NCBI GenBank assembly: GCA_026388695.1
Contig: JAPLJH010000035.1
Coordinates: 1 to 56,218 of the forward strand
Source of the DNA: Deltaproteobacteria bacterium
GTDB lineage: Bacteria; Desulfobacterota; Desulfobulbia; Desulfobulbales; Desulfurivibrionaceae
Length of the DNA: 56,218 bases
Direction: 5' to 3'
Shown here: piece after piece, positions 28,516 to 37,927 of the stretch
Layout of the letters: each line of letters begins with the position of its first letter
How positions within the stretch are numbered: position 1 is the stretch's first letter
Program-made: the position numbers and the translations under genes
The notes under the pieces: generated by a model
The model's input: only the letters and a program-made list of their open reading frames with translations
What the model was told of the DNA's origin: nothing
Databases searched by the model: none

Positions 28516-29286
28516 TTGAAAGCAGTCATTCTCGCGGGCGGGTTAGGCACACGGATTTTAGAGGAATCTCATTTGCGACCCAAGCCGATGATTGAGATCG
28601 GCGGCAAGCCCATTCTTTGGCATATCATGAAGATGTATGCGACCCATGGCGTGCATGAGTTCATTATCTGTCTGGGTTATAAAGGTTATGTGATCAAGGA
28701 GTATTTTGCTAATTATTTCCTACATATGTCCGATGTTACGTTTGACATGGCGGAGAATCGTATGGAGGTGCACGAGCATAAAGCGGAATCCTGGCGGGTG
28801 ACCCTGGTCGACACCGGGGAGGAATCCATGACTGGTGGTCGTCTGCGTCGGGTCCGCAACTATCTTGATCCCCACGAACCCTTTTGTTTCACCTATGGTG
28901 ATGGCCTGGCTGATCTCGATTTGACTGCCGAAATTGCTTATCATCGTGCCCACGGCAAGTTGGCTACCGTTTGTGCTGTGCAGCCGCCGGGCCGCTATGG
29001 CGCCTTGCTATGCGAAGGCGAGCGGGTAACCGGCTTCCAGGAGAAACCCAAAGGCGATGGAGGATGGATTAATGGCGGATTTTTTGTGCTTTCGCCACGG
29101 GTTCTCGATCTGATCGCTGGCGATCAGATCTGCTGGGAGTTGGAGCCGTTGCAGCGTCTGGCCAAGGATGGCCAATTGATGGCTTATGAACATCTGGGGT
29201 TCTGGCAGCCTATGGATACCTTGCGCGAGAAAAAGGCCTTGGAAGATTTGTGGCGATCAGGCAACCCACCATGGAAGGTTTGGTGA
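28516..29286 (+). CDS. rfbF: Glucose-1-phosphate cytidylyltransferase
   Basis: The 256-residue protein begins with the nucleotidyltransferase signature LAGGLGTR and has [18 protein letters not shown] and [12 protein letters not shown]. It makes CDP-glucose from CTP and glucose 1-phosphate, the entry to CDP-deoxysugars. Translation begins at TTG 28516 with AGAGGG upstream, giving the standard MKAVILAGG start. Its TGA overlaps the ATG of the next gene. It is the first gene of the plus-strand sugar operon. Confidence 0.95.
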   Translation: MKAVILAGGLGTRILEESHLRPKPMIEIGGKPILWHIMKMYATHGVHEFIICLGYKGYVIKEYFANYFLHMSDVTFDMAENRMEVHEHKAESWRVTLVDTGEESMTGGRLRRVRNYLDPHEPFCFTYGDGLADLDLTAEIAYHRAHGKLATVCAVQPPGRYGALLCEGERVTGFQEKPKGDGGWINGGFFVLSPRVLDLIAGDQICWELEPLQRLAKDGQLMAYEHLGFWQPMDTLREKKALEDLWRSGNPPWKVW

Positions 29287-30362
29287 TGGGTTTTTCGTTG
29301 TGGCAAGGTAAATCGGTTTTTATTACTGGGCATACAGGCTTTAAAGGAAGCTGGTTAGCTCTGTGGCTCAAACAACTTGGCGCTGAGGTTACCGGGTATG
29401 CCCTGCCCCCGGAGACGCAGCCAAATCTGTTTGGTTTGGCCGGAGTCGCGGAGGTCCTTGCCCGACATCATGAAAGGGATATCCGCGACTTGGCCGGGCT
29501 GACTGCGGCGATGCATGCGGCGGCACCGGATTTCGTATTTCATCTCGCCGCCCAGCCCTTGGTTCGACGCTCCTATCGTGAGCCTTTGGAGACTTGGGAA
29601 GTCAACGTGATGGGCACCGCCCATCTGCTTGAGGTAATTCGCTCCTGTCCCTGCGTTAAAGGGGTGATCGTGGTGACCTCTGATAAGTGCTATGAGAACC
29701 GGGAGTGGCGCCGCCGGGGGTATAGTGAAAGCGACCCATTGGGTGGGCATGATCCCTATGCAGCCAGTAAAGCAGGGGCGGAGCTGGTGGTGCAGAGCTA
29801 TCGGCAGAGTTTTTTTGCTGCAGGGGGGCCATTGCTCGCCAGCGTCCGCGCCGGGAATGTTATAGGCGGTGGCGATTTTAGCGAGGATCGTTTGCTCCCG
29901 GATGCAGCCCGTGCTGTGGTGGCAAAACAGTCCTTGCTACTTCGCAACCCTTGTGCTACCCGTCCGTGGCAGCATGTGCTGTCGGCGCTTCATGGCTATC
30001 TGTTGCTGGCCGAGCATCTGTTGGCCGGAGATGCAAGCTTTGCCGAGCCGTTCAATTTCGGCCCTGATGCAGCCGACAATCTGACGGTGCTTGAGGTATT
30101 GCACCGTTTATATCATTATTGGCCTGCCTTGGCGTGGCGAGTTGCAGCCGCCGCCTCGGCATCTGCCCCACATGAATCGCAATTTTTGTATCTTGATTCG
30201 GCAAAAGCGCGGCAGCGTTTAGGCTGGGAGCCTGCGTGGAATTTGGAAACAGGATTGCAGCAGACCGCCATGTGGTACGATGCCTGGGGGTGGGGTGCTG
30301 ACATGGCGGCGGTTACCCGTGGGCAAATTGAGGAGTATTGGCATGTTGCCTCCGCATCATGA
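29286..30362 (+). CDS. rfbG: CDP-glucose 4,6-dehydratase
   Basis: The 358-residue extended SDR has GHTGFKGSW as NAD-binding loop, the family-specific SDKCYENREW, and YAASK with catalytic Tyr/Lys in GGHDPYAASKAGAEL. It converts CDP-glucose to CDP-4-keto-6-deoxyglucose. ATG 29286 forms a TGATG overlap with rfbF and follows GGAAGG; earlier in-frame ATGs lie inside rfbF. No RfbH-type C3 dehydrase is encoded nearby, so the product is probably not a 3,6-dideoxysugar. Confidence 0.95.
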   Translation: MGFSLWQGKSVFITGHTGFKGSWLALWLKQLGAEVTGYALPPETQPNLFGLAGVAEVLARHHERDIRDLAGLTAAMHAAAPDFVFHLAAQPLVRRSYREPLETWEVNVMGTAHLLEVIRSCPCVKGVIVVTSDKCYENREWRRRGYSESDPLGGHDPYAASKAGAELVVQSYRQSFFAAGGPLLASVRAGNVIGGGDFSEDRLLPDAARAVVAKQSLLLRNPCATRPWQHVLSALHGYLLLAEHLLAGDASFAEPFNFGPDAADNLTVLEVLHRLYHYWPALAWRVAAAASASAPHESQFLYLDSAKARQRLGWEPAWNLETGLQQTAMWYDAWGWGADMAAVTRGQIEEYWHVASAS

Positions 30363-30936
30363 AGAGCCCCTGGTGACGGCTCGTTTTATCTTCCGCACCA
30401 CCCCGTTGGCCGGGGTGGTGCGGATTGAGCGTAAACCTATAAACGACGAGCGTGGGTTTTTTTCACGTCTTTATTGCTTGCAAGAGTTTGCTGCTATTGG
30501 ATTGGAGCAACCCTTGGTGCAGATCAACCATTCTTGTTCCCGCCTTAAGGGTACCGTGCGTGGTCTGCATTTTCAGTATCCGCCTTATGCAGAGATCAAG
30601 GTGATTACCTGTCTGGTCGGCCGCATCTTCGATGTGGCCGTCGATCTCCGGGCTGGTTCGCCTACTTTTCTGCAGTGGTTCGGGTTTGAGCTTTCAGCGG
30701 AAAATCAAGAAAGCATTGTCATTCCAATTGGTTGCGCTCATGGATTTCAGACCTTGGCAGAAGCGACAGAAATTATTTATTTGGTCACCTCAGCCTACAA
30801 CCCCCACGCTGAGGATGGGGTGAACCCCTTTGATCCCGCCGTGGGGATCGTTTGGCCGGAAACGGTGACGGAAGTGTCCCCTCGTGATAGGCAAAGGGCT
30901 ATGCTTGATCCTAAGACTTTTCATGGTATGAATTAA
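30343..30936 (+). CDS. Sugar 3,5-epimerase-like protein (RmlC family)
   Basis: The 197-residue cupin keeps RmlC features: INDERGFFSR near residue 27, RGLHFQ with the catalytic His, IPIGCAHGFQ, and TSAYNP with the tyrosine acid. After RfbG it most likely epimerises C3 and/or C5 of CDP-4-keto-6-deoxyglucose, giving an L- or altro-configured sugar. ATG 30343 lies inside the end of rfbG and follows GAGGAG at seven bases. Confidence 0.88.
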   Translation: MLPPHHEEPLVTARFIFRTTPLAGVVRIERKPINDERGFFSRLYCLQEFAAIGLEQPLVQINHSCSRLKGTVRGLHFQYPPYAEIKVITCLVGRIFDVAVDLRAGSPTFLQWFGFELSAENQESIVIPIGCAHGFQTLAEATEIIYLVTSAYNPHAEDGVNPFDPAVGIVWPETVTEVSPRDRQRAMLDPKTFHGMN

Positions 30937-30948
30937 TGGATGGGTTGC

Positions 30949-31773
30949 ATGGCTGACTTGATTACCGTATTGGGCGGTAAGGGTTTTATCGGAGGTCATC
31001 TCCTGCGCCACGCATTGGCCATGGGGCATGACTGCTGGGCCCCGGATAGGGGAGATTCTGATATTTTCCAGCGGGATCTTGGCCATGTTATCTATGCCGT
31101 CGGCTTGACGGCAGATTTCCGGACTCGACCATTGGCCACGGTTGAGGCGCACGTATGTTTATTGCATAAACTTATTGAGGCAGGGAATTTTGCTAGCCTG
31201 ACATATCTTTCCAGTACTCGCCTGTATGCCGGTGCGCCATCTACCACCGAATCCACCATCCTGCGCGTGAACCCCCATGAATCTGGGGATCTCTACAACA
31301 TTTCCAAGCTGATGGGGGAATCCCTGTGCCTGCATTGCGGGAGGGGAGGGCTTAAGGTGGCGCGGCTGTCGAATATCGTTGGCATCCGTCCCGATCCAGA
31401 CATATTTATTGACCAGCTGCTGGAGGAGGGATGTCGCAATGGCCATGTGGTCCTGCATACCTCCTTGGAGTCTCAAAAGGACTACCTCTATATTGACGAT
31501 GCAGTCAAACTCTTGCTGCGTCTTGCCCTTTCCGAGCAAAGCGGAATCTTTAATGTGGCGAGTGGCGAAGGGGTCAGCAACCGAGAGATCGTCGGTTATC
31601 TTGAACGGGAAATGGGCTTTACGGTGTCGGTAGCTGCTGATGCCGAGGGGTGGGATTTTATCGCGGTAGATGTTGGGAAGGTGCGGTCTTTATTGGATTT
31701 TTCTCCGCAGCCGTTTGCTCATTATTTTCCGCAGTTTTTGCGTAGCTATCGACAAAAAAAGGGATGGACATGA
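30949..31773 (+). CDS. NAD-dependent epimerase/reductase (extended SDR)
   Basis: The 274-residue protein opens with VLGGKGFIGGHLL, a Rossmann glycine-rich loop. It has LTYLSSTRLY (catalytic Ser region) and LYNISKLMGE with Tyr-x-x-x-Lys. It is a probable 4-reductase or epimerase finishing the CDP-sugar after the 3,5-epimerase. Alternative starts at 30940 and 30949 differ by three residues; the latter follows GGATGGG. Confidence 0.85.
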   Translation: MADLITVLGGKGFIGGHLLRHALAMGHDCWAPDRGDSDIFQRDLGHVIYAVGLTADFRTRPLATVEAHVCLLHKLIEAGNFASLTYLSSTRLYAGAPSTTESTILRVNPHESGDLYNISKLMGESLCLHCGRGGLKVARLSNIVGIRPDPDIFIDQLLEEGCRNGHVVLHTSLESQKDYLYIDDAVKLLLRLALSEQSGIFNVASGEGVSNREIVGYLEREMGFTVSVAADAEGWDFIAVDVGKVRSLLDFSPQPFAHYFPQFLRSYRQKKGWT

Positions 31774-32525
31774 CCTATCTTGAAACTACTCCGGATGCCC
31801 ATGCAAAGTATCGGGCGGAAAAAAGAAGCCGTATTGATGCCTTTGCCAGTGACGAGGAGTTTCGCGCCCTTTCCAATGCCTGGCGCGTGATGGCTTTGCA
31901 AAGAAAATACATGAATAATTTTTCCTGGCTTGGCCGCCCCCTTATTCAACTGCCCATGGATGCCATGGCCATGCAGGAAATTATTTGGGCTGTCAAACCG
32001 GATTTGATTATCGAAACCGGTGTGGCGCATGGCGGCTCGCTGATGCTTTCCGCATCGATGCTGGAGTTGCTCGGTCAGGGAGAGGTTGTGGGGGTCGATA
32101 TCGAGATTCGGCCCCATAATCGACAGGCCATTGAGTCTCATCCCTTGGCGAAACGCATTTCTTTGATCGAGGGTTCGAGTGTTGATCCCAATGTTTTGGC
32201 CCAGGTGCGGTCTGTAGCTGCCGGGAAAGAAAAGGTCTTGGTCTGCCTGGATTCTAACCATACGCACGCGCATGTTTTGGCGGAGTTGCAAGCCTATGCC
32301 GGCCTGGTCAGTGTAGGGAGTTATTGTGTGGTTTTTGATACCTTTGTGGAAGATATGCCCCAAGACTACGTCTGGGAAGAGCGGCCATGGGGGAAAGGGA
32401 ATAGTCCTAAAACAGCTGTATGGGAATGGTTGAAATCCAATCCTGAGTTTGAGATTGATCGGTCAGTGGAAGATCGATTGTTGATTACCTCTGCCCCTGA
32501 TGGTTTTTTACGAAGGAAGGCTTGA
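31770..32525 (+). CDS. RMNT/CmcI family (rhamnosyl O-methyltransferase-like) protein
   Basis: The 251-residue protein matches the family that includes cephalosporin hydroxylase CmcI and rhamnosyl O-methyltransferase: IIETGVAHGGSLMLSA is SAM motif I, VGVDIEIRPHNR and CLDSNHTHAHV follow with metal-binding acidic residues, then DTFVEDMP. In a sugar operon, O-methylation of a deoxysugar is the likely activity. ATG 31770 overlaps the preceding TGA (ATGA). Confidence 0.85.
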   Translation: MTYLETTPDAHAKYRAEKRSRIDAFASDEEFRALSNAWRVMALQRKYMNNFSWLGRPLIQLPMDAMAMQEIIWAVKPDLIIETGVAHGGSLMLSASMLELLGQGEVVGVDIEIRPHNRQAIESHPLAKRISLIEGSSVDPNVLAQVRSVAAGKEKVLVCLDSNHTHAHVLAELQAYAGLVSVGSYCVVFDTFVEDMPQDYVWEERPWGKGNSPKTAVWEWLKSNPEFEIDRSVEDRLLITSAPDGFLRRKA

Positions 32526-32526
32526 T

Positions 32527-33249
32527 ATGAAGGTGGATCAGAACATTGCGGCTCAATTTCTCCAGCACGGCCTTTGTGCCGGTGTCGGCACTATTTTTTC
32601 CAACTGGTTTGCTTATGGGAAATCTGTCCGTATTTATGACGGCATGTTGAACACCTGTGAGTTTGGGGCGTATTCATATCTTGTTAACGGCATTTTGTCT
32701 TTGGTTCAGATCGGCAATTATTCTTCTCTGGGGCATAAGGTGGAGATTGGTTTTGCGCGGCATCCCCTGGACTGGTTGTCCAGTCACCCCTTTCCGTTCA
32801 TGGATTATTTGCCTCCTGAATTGCAATGGCCGGTGCCGATGCAATATGATCATAATTCCAAGCTTGTTTCGATTGGGAATGACGTCTGGATTGGGGCGCA
32901 CGCGAAAATCATGGGCGGGGTGAAGGTGGCCGACGGGGCGGTCATTGCGGTAGGCAGTATTGTCACCAAGGATGTTCCTGCTTATGCAATCGTGGGAGGA
33001 AATCCGGCGAAACTCATCCGCATGCGGTTTGCTGACGACCTGGTTGAAAAATTTCTTGGCCTGCAATGGTGGCAATATGATTGGCCGGATTTTCTGAAAA
33101 AAGGTGCCACAAAAATTTCGTGGGATGACCCGGTTACAGCTATTGAGCAAATTTCGACCCTTGTTGAGCAAGGGAAGGTTGCCAAAATTTCCGGCAAGAC
33201 TTTGCTGAGAGAGCAGGAAGGCAATATTACCCTGACTCAGGTGGGTTAA
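32527..33249 (+). CDS. Hexapeptide-repeat (CatB/XAT-type) acetyltransferase
   Basis: The 240-residue protein is a left-handed beta-helix transferase of the xenobiotic/polysaccharide group: IGNYSSLGHKVEIGFARHPLDWLSSHPF includes the catalytic His region, and IGNDVWIGAHAKIMGGVKV plus IVGGNPAKLIR follow. It probably O- or N-acetylates the deoxysugar. ATG 32527 follows GGAAGG, just behind the methyltransferase stop. Its TAA overlaps the stop of the convergent TPR transferase gene. Confidence 0.88.
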   Translation: MKVDQNIAAQFLQHGLCAGVGTIFSNWFAYGKSVRIYDGMLNTCEFGAYSYLVNGILSLVQIGNYSSLGHKVEIGFARHPLDWLSSHPFPFMDYLPPELQWPVPMQYDHNSKLVSIGNDVWIGAHAKIMGGVKVADGAVIAVGSIVTKDVPAYAIVGGNPAKLIRMRFADDLVEKFLGLQWWQYDWPDFLKKGATKISWDDPVTAIEQISTLVEQGKVAKISGKTLLREQEGNITLTQVG

Positions 33250-35705
33250 TAAATATCCCTGGATTTTTCCGCAGACCATGCGGCAAACATCTCCCGATAG
33301 GCAGTCTCCACTTTGTCGGCAAAGGCCGGTTCATTCATCAGCGGGCCCGCTACCATCTCTTCGCGTAGCCCGGCCCGCAGAGCAGCCAGGTGCGGCAGGT
33401 CAGAGGCCAAGGCCACGGCGATCTCCACATACTCATCTTCCGTCCAGGCCGTCCATTCCGGATGCCCAACTCCCGCCAAAATCGAATTGCCAATCCGTCC
33501 CATGCTGGGGCGGCCCGCAAGGGTTACGAAAGGCACCCCCATGTAGAGGGTTTCAAGCAGCGTGGTGCCGGAGTTGTGCGGAAAACAATCCAGGCCGATA
33601 TCCATGCCACGCAGTACATCCCAGGGTGGGCTGTGATAGCCGATTTCCAGCTGTTCCCGGCGGATGCCATGTGCGACAAATTTTTCCGCCAAGGCCGTTT
33701 GTACGCTGGGGTCATTGAAATTGCCGCAGTCGATCACCAATCTGGAGCCTGCCACCCGTTTTAATATCTCTGACCAGATCCGAATTGTCCGGTGGTTGAT
33801 ACGGATTGCCCGAGTTAAAGTCCCAAAGGTAACATATCTCCGCTCAGTCGCCGGCAAGGGGCTCACCGGACCCATATTTTCTGCCGGGCGGTAGACGAGG
33901 AAACTGGGCGATGGCAGGCGCCATGGCTTTTCCGCAAACAACTTTTCGCTGCCGATGGGAACCATAGCGCTGTCGGCCAGAAAATAGTCAATCGCCGTAA
34001 GCCCCGTGGTGTAGCAGAATCCCAGCCAGGAGAGGGAAACCGGCGCCGGCTTGCGGGCAAACACCCCCAGTCGGTTTTGGGCGGTTTGTCCGGCCAGATC
34101 CACCAGAATGTCGATGCCGTCGGCGCGAATGCGTTCGGCTAAAGCGTCATCGGTCAGGCCCGTTGTGGGAATCCAGTGTTCCACATACCCCTTGTAGCGC
34201 ATTGTTGTCGTATCTTCCGTGGCGAGCTCGGCATAGGCATATACCTCCACCACTTCCTTGTTGTGGTTGGCGAGTAATGGCTCCAGGAAATATCGCACCG
34301 AGTGGTTGCGAAAGTCCGGGGAGACATAGCCCACCTTGAGGCGGCGGTTTGTCTTCCGGCTGTTGTCATGCACGTGCCATGCGCCCCGGCAGGGTATCCC
34401 GAAGCGCTCGTCGTATGCCTTGTACGCTGCAAATATTTCCTCGCCACTTTTGTCCGGGTGGTAGTTTAAGACAAAAAGCAGGTTGCTGTGCGCCAAAGCG
34501 TAATTCGGCATGAGTTCCAATGCCCGGCGGAGATGAGTCTCGGCCTCTATAAGGCGGCCTTGTTCCATGATGGTGACCGCCAGGTTGGCATGGGCTGCCG
34601 CATAGTCTGGCTTGAGTTCCAACGCCCGGTTCAGGCAGGCCTCGGCCTCCGTGAGTCGTCCCTGGCCCCTCAGGATATTACCGAGGTTGCCGTGCATCTC
34701 GGCGTAGTCCGGCATGAGTTCCAGTGCCCGGCGGAGGCAGGCTTCGGCTTCCGTGAGGCGGCTTTGAGTCTTGAGGAGATTCCCGAGGTTGTTATATGCC
34801 TCGGCATAGTCCGGCATGAATTCCAGCGCCCGGCGCAGGCAGGCCTCTGCATCGGTGAATCGGCCGCAATCCTTGAAAATTTCTCCCAGGTTGTTGTGGG
34901 CCATGGCAAATCCCGGCGCCAGCTCCACCGCCTTCTGGTAACCAGCGATCGCCTCGTCGAGTCTGCCTTTTTCTTTGAAAGCCCCGGCCAGGTTGAAGTG
35001 AAACTCGGCACTCTGCGGATTCAGGCGCAGGGCATGCTGAAAACAGCCGATCGCGGCATCTGCTTTGCCTTGTTCCTGAAAGATATTGCCCAGGCAATTA
35101 TAGACCTCTGGGAAATTTTCCTTGATCTGCATAACCTGTTGCAAACAGACGATGGCCTCGGGCAGGCGGTCCAGGGAACGCAGACTGTTGGCCAGGTTGT
35201 AGAGAGCCTCGGCGTAATTTGGTTTGATCAGCAGTGCCTGCTGGTAGGCGGCGACTGCCTCGGTAAATTTGTCCTGGCTCTGGAGAGCGGTGCCCAGGTT
35301 GTTCAGGGCCTCGCAATAATCGGGCTTAAGCCGGAGGGCCTCGCCATAACAGGGGACCGCCTCGGCTAAGCGGCCCAAATCCTTGAAGGCATTACCCAGA
35401 TTATAGTGATACGCTGGTTTGGCGGGGTTCTGCCGGATGGCCTGCTGAAAGAGATCGACGGCTACAGCGGGTTGGCCGCGTTGACAGGCCAGGATAGCGA
35501 GCAGATGCAAGGTTTCCCCATGATTCGGCGCTAGGGAATGGATCTCTTTGTATATCTTTTCCGCCTGTTGCAGGTTTCCCGCCTGGTGCATCTTGATGGC
35601 GCCTGCCAAGACCTGTTCAAGGTCGAAAGCAGGCCTTTGCTTGGCGGGAGCATTTTGGGGCCGCCGGCCAGGAACAAACGGTTTTTGTTTTTTAGGTGGG
35701 CTCAT
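33246..35705 (-). CDS. TPR protein with O-GlcNAc transferase-type (GT41) catalytic domain, copy 1
   Basis: The 819-residue protein has a short Lys/Pro-rich start (MSPPKKQKPF), about eleven TPR units (residues about 30-420) and a C-terminal GT41 domain with VGYVSPDFRNHSVRYF, DILVDLAGQTAQNRLGVFARKPAPV, FGTLTRAIRINH and the UDP-site segment PHNSGTTLLETLYMGVP. GT41 enzymes add a sugar from a nucleotide donor to Ser/Thr of proteins, and bacterial forms include flagellin and adhesin modifiers. The start ATG 35705 is chosen because copy 2 also begins MSPPKK; ribosome binding is weak for both. It is the last gene of the minus-strand operon and meets the acetyltransferase gene stop-on-stop. The acceptor is unknown; flagellin is the best guess from location. 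Confidence 0.88.
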   Translation of the reverse strand: MSPPKKQKPFVPGRRPQNAPAKQRPAFDLEQVLAGAIKMHQAGNLQQAEKIYKEIHSLAPNHGETLHLLAILACQRGQPAVAVDLFQQAIRQNPAKPAYHYNLGNAFKDLGRLAEAVPCYGEALRLKPDYCEALNNLGTALQSQDKFTEAVAAYQQALLIKPNYAEALYNLANSLRSLDRLPEAIVCLQQVMQIKENFPEVYNCLGNIFQEQGKADAAIGCFQHALRLNPQSAEFHFNLAGAFKEKGRLDEAIAGYQKAVELAPGFAMAHNNLGEIFKDCGRFTDAEACLRRALEFMPDYAEAYNNLGNLLKTQSRLTEAEACLRRALELMPDYAEMHGNLGNILRGQGRLTEAEACLNRALELKPDYAAAHANLAVTIMEQGRLIEAETHLRRALELMPNYALAHSNLLFVLNYHPDKSGEEIFAAYKAYDERFGIPCRGAWHVHDNSRKTNRRLKVGYVSPDFRNHSVRYFLEPLLANHNKEVVEVYAYAELATEDTTTMRYKGYVEHWIPTTGLTDDALAERIRADGIDILVDLAGQTAQNRLGVFARKPAPVSLSWLGFCYTTGLTAIDYFLADSAMVPIGSEKLFAEKPWRLPSPSFLVYRPAENMGPVSPLPATERRYVTFGTLTRAIRINHRTIRIWSEILKRVAGSRLVIDCGNFNDPSVQTALAEKFVAHGIRREQLEIGYHSPPWDVLRGMDIGLDCFPHNSGTTLLETLYMGVPFVTLAGRPSMGRIGNSILAGVGHPEWTAWTEDEYVEIAVALASDLPHLAALRAGLREEMVAGPLMNEPAFADKVETAYREMFAAWSAEKSRDIY

Positions 35706-35755
35706 CAGTATGGGTGTCTGTTTGAGGTTGAACGGCAACAGCGGGGCGTAGCTGC

Positions 35756-36499
35756 TTAGCGGCCGCGTTCACACAACAAGAAGATGCTGGCGCACAAATT
35801 CGGGTACTGTTGCCCCAGTTTGTAGCACCCGTCCAAATATTCCTTGGAGATGATGTCTGTTTGCAGCAAGCGATCCCACTGGAAGTTGGCCAGCGCCTTG
35901 AAGAAGATGCCGGAGCGATGCACTACCTGCAATCCGGCGCTGGTTGCATCGTGCTCCAAGGTGTCCAGGGCGTAGGTGCAGCGGTGTCCATGCTTGGCTT
36001 CCGCCGTGGTGACAGCGGTATTATGAGAGATCAGCCCCATCTTGACGGCGATCTGCCGGGAAGGCGCATTCGCATTGGGACATACCAGAAATAAGCGGCC
36101 GCTTTCCGCTAGCCAATCGTTGTTGATCCGCTGTAGGACTTGCACGGGATTGTCTAGATGTTCCAGCACGTGAGTGAGGACAATGTTGTCATAACGCTTG
36201 GGCAGGGTTGCCTCCTCGAAGCGGTCATTGACGAATCGTACCTGATCGCCCAGTTTTTGCCTGGCCTCCGCGATAGCGACATCCGAGGCCTCGATACAAG
36301 TTATCTCGCTGAAATGGGGCAGCAATCTCTTGGTGAAGTCGCCTTTGTAGCTCCCGAGTTCGAGCAGACTTCCCGGACGGAAGAAAGGCGTGAACGCTTT
36401 GATCATGTATGGGTGCATCACCTCGAAATCAAAGTCGTAGGCATACCTGTGGGCGTCGAGATCTTGTATTTCGACGTTATAGTCACGCTTGTCATTCAT
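35756..36499 (-). CDS. SAM-dependent class I methyltransferase
   Basis: The 247-residue protein has motif I LLELGSYKGDFTKRLLP, acidic CIEASDVAI, and VLTHVLEHLDNPVQVL, typical of Methyltransf_11/23-type enzymes in glycan clusters. It probably methylates a sugar or lipid-linked intermediate. ATG 36499 follows GGGGAAGGA; upstream in-frame ATGs reach into the GNAT gene. Its stop is 51 bases upstream of the TPR transferase. Confidence 0.85.
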   Translation of the reverse strand: MNDKRDYNVEIQDLDAHRYAYDFDFEVMHPYMIKAFTPFFRPGSLLELGSYKGDFTKRLLPHFSEITCIEASDVAIAEARQKLGDQVRFVNDRFEEATLPKRYDNIVLTHVLEHLDNPVQVLQRINNDWLAESGRLFLVCPNANAPSRQIAVKMGLISHNTAVTTAEAKHGHRCTYALDTLEHDATSAGLQVVHRSGIFFKALANFQWDRLLQTDIISKEYLDGCYKLGQQYPNLCASIFLLCERGR

Positions 36500-36515
36500 G
36501 TCCTTCCCCGTTTTG

Positions 36516-36959
36516 TCAAGATAGTTCCATGCCAAGAAATGATGCATTTTCCTGGCCGGCGATAAAGCCGATCCTTTCATACAGCCGGTTGGCGTTCGTA
36601 TTGTTGCCGGTCGTTTCAAGCCGTATCTGTCTCATGTCAACCCCCTGCGCATGGGCAAGGCACTGGTGCAGCAAGTGTGTGGCTATACCTTTTCCCCTCC
36701 ATTGCTTGAGCACGCTGACGCTGGTGATGTAAGCGATACGCTTCTCTCGGTCGTTACAATAAACCGCCACCAGGCCGATCAGGGTGTCGTCCGCCCATGC
36801 CTCAAATCTTATAGACTTGTCCACGAGCTTGCTGGCATAGGTATTGATCTCGACCCGACCGCTCAGGGGGGGAACGAAATCGGTATCACAACGCCTCAGA
36901 TGGGCGGCGACTTGTGCCGCCGAAGCCTTGTTCGACCGATATTCGACCGCTACGCTCAT
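36516..36959 (-). CDS. GNAT family N-acetyltransferase
   Basis: The 147-residue protein has the acetyl-CoA loop QWRGKGIATHLLHQCL and the closing NRLYERIGFIAGQENASFLGM, so it is a GNAT acetyltransferase. In this operon it may N-acetylate an amino-sugar made with the DegT-type aminotransferase. Its ATG overlaps the stop of the propeller gene by four bases. Confidence 0.88.
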   Translation of the reverse strand: MSVAVEYRSNKASAAQVAAHLRRCDTDFVPPLSGRVEINTYASKLVDKSIRFEAWADDTLIGLVAVYCNDREKRIAYITSVSVLKQWRGKGIATHLLHQCLAHAQGVDMRQIRLETTGNNTNANRLYERIGFIAGQENASFLGMELS

Positions 36960-37915
36960 CGCTCCAACACCGCCAGGCCGAAACCGTAACGTCCGAACTC
37001 GTTGCCGTTATACAGCAGATACTCTTTGCCGTCGCAGGCGAAGGCATGCGGGTAGCACAACATGTCCGAATCCCAGGCGCCCGGCGTAACCTCCAGGTGT
37101 GGATGCTGGTCGTCCCGGGTCCAGTCCGTCAAATCGTCCGAATAGGCATGTCCGATGCGATAACCGCGATCCTTGTTTTTTCTGAAATCAAAGGATTGGC
37201 GATAACAGAAGAACATGTGATATCGGCCCGCTATTTCTATCACCGTTGGCAGGGCCTGGCTCTCGTCCAGACCCAGCCGGTCGGCGATGATTTGCCGGGC
37301 TTCCTCCTTGACCCAGTTGATGCCGTCGCTGGAAACCGCGTGGCCGATCTTGTAAGTGCGATCCGGCGGGACCTCTGCCGCGAAGCGCTTCCAGCCAAGA
37401 CCGAAGATGTACCACATGTGGAACACCTCGCCGATAACCTTTACGAAGCCGTCACCGATGAGGCAGGGCTCGTGCAGCGAGGCGGCCAATACCGGGCCGT
37501 CGCCGATCCGCTGAAAGGTAAGACCATTATCGCGGCTGATGGCCAGACCGATGGCGGTATCCACCGACACGGATACCCGGCGGTTCCAGCCGCAGGTATA
37601 GCCATAAACGGCGTTGTTGTGACGGATGACATTCATTGGGAAGATCCCATGTTCGTCGAAACAGCCGAGTCCGCCGAGCGGGATGACGGTCTGGTCCGAG
37701 ACGCGGATGATGTCGCGCAGATTTTTGCGCATATCGACGAAGGCGATGTGGCTGAGGTATTTGCCGTTGCTCTTGTCCACCGCGCGCGTGGAGAAATAGA
37801 TGCGCACGTAATCGTCGCACACCAAGGCCTGCGGCGCTTGGGAGAATTGCACGCAATCGTTTGGCAGGGCATGCTGCGTCGGATCGAAGATCTTGCCGAG
37901 CTTTTTCCAGTGCAT
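36956..37915 (-). CDS. GH43/GH32-like beta-propeller protein, paralog A
   Basis: The 319-residue protein consists of five-bladed-propeller-like repeats (IYFSTRAVD, GIFPMNVIRHNN, LAISRDNGLTFQRIGDGPVL, WYIFGLGWK, HMFFCYR, IGHAYSDDLTDW), the pattern of glycosidase-related proteins of clans GH-F/GH-J. No signal peptide is present, so it should act in the cytoplasm, where a glycan hydrolase would be unexpected; a role as sugar-nucleotide or glycan-binding or phosphorylase-like enzyme is possible. Start ATG 37915 (MHWKKLGKIF) is chosen by alignment with paralog B; ATG 37924 is also possible. It follows paralog B directly. Confidence 0.75.
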   Translation of the reverse strand: MHWKKLGKIFDPTQHALPNDCVQFSQAPQALVCDDYVRIYFSTRAVDKSNGKYLSHIAFVDMRKNLRDIIRVSDQTVIPLGGLGCFDEHGIFPMNVIRHNNAVYGYTCGWNRRVSVSVDTAIGLAISRDNGLTFQRIGDGPVLAASLHEPCLIGDGFVKVIGEVFHMWYIFGLGWKRFAAEVPPDRTYKIGHAVSSDGINWVKEEARQIIADRLGLDESQALPTVIEIAGRYHMFFCYRQSFDFRKNKDRGYRIGHAYSDDLTDWTRDDQHPHLEVTPGAWDSDMLCYPHAFACDGKEYLLYNGNEFGRYGFGLAVLER

Positions 37916-37927
37916 CGCCTTCATCCC

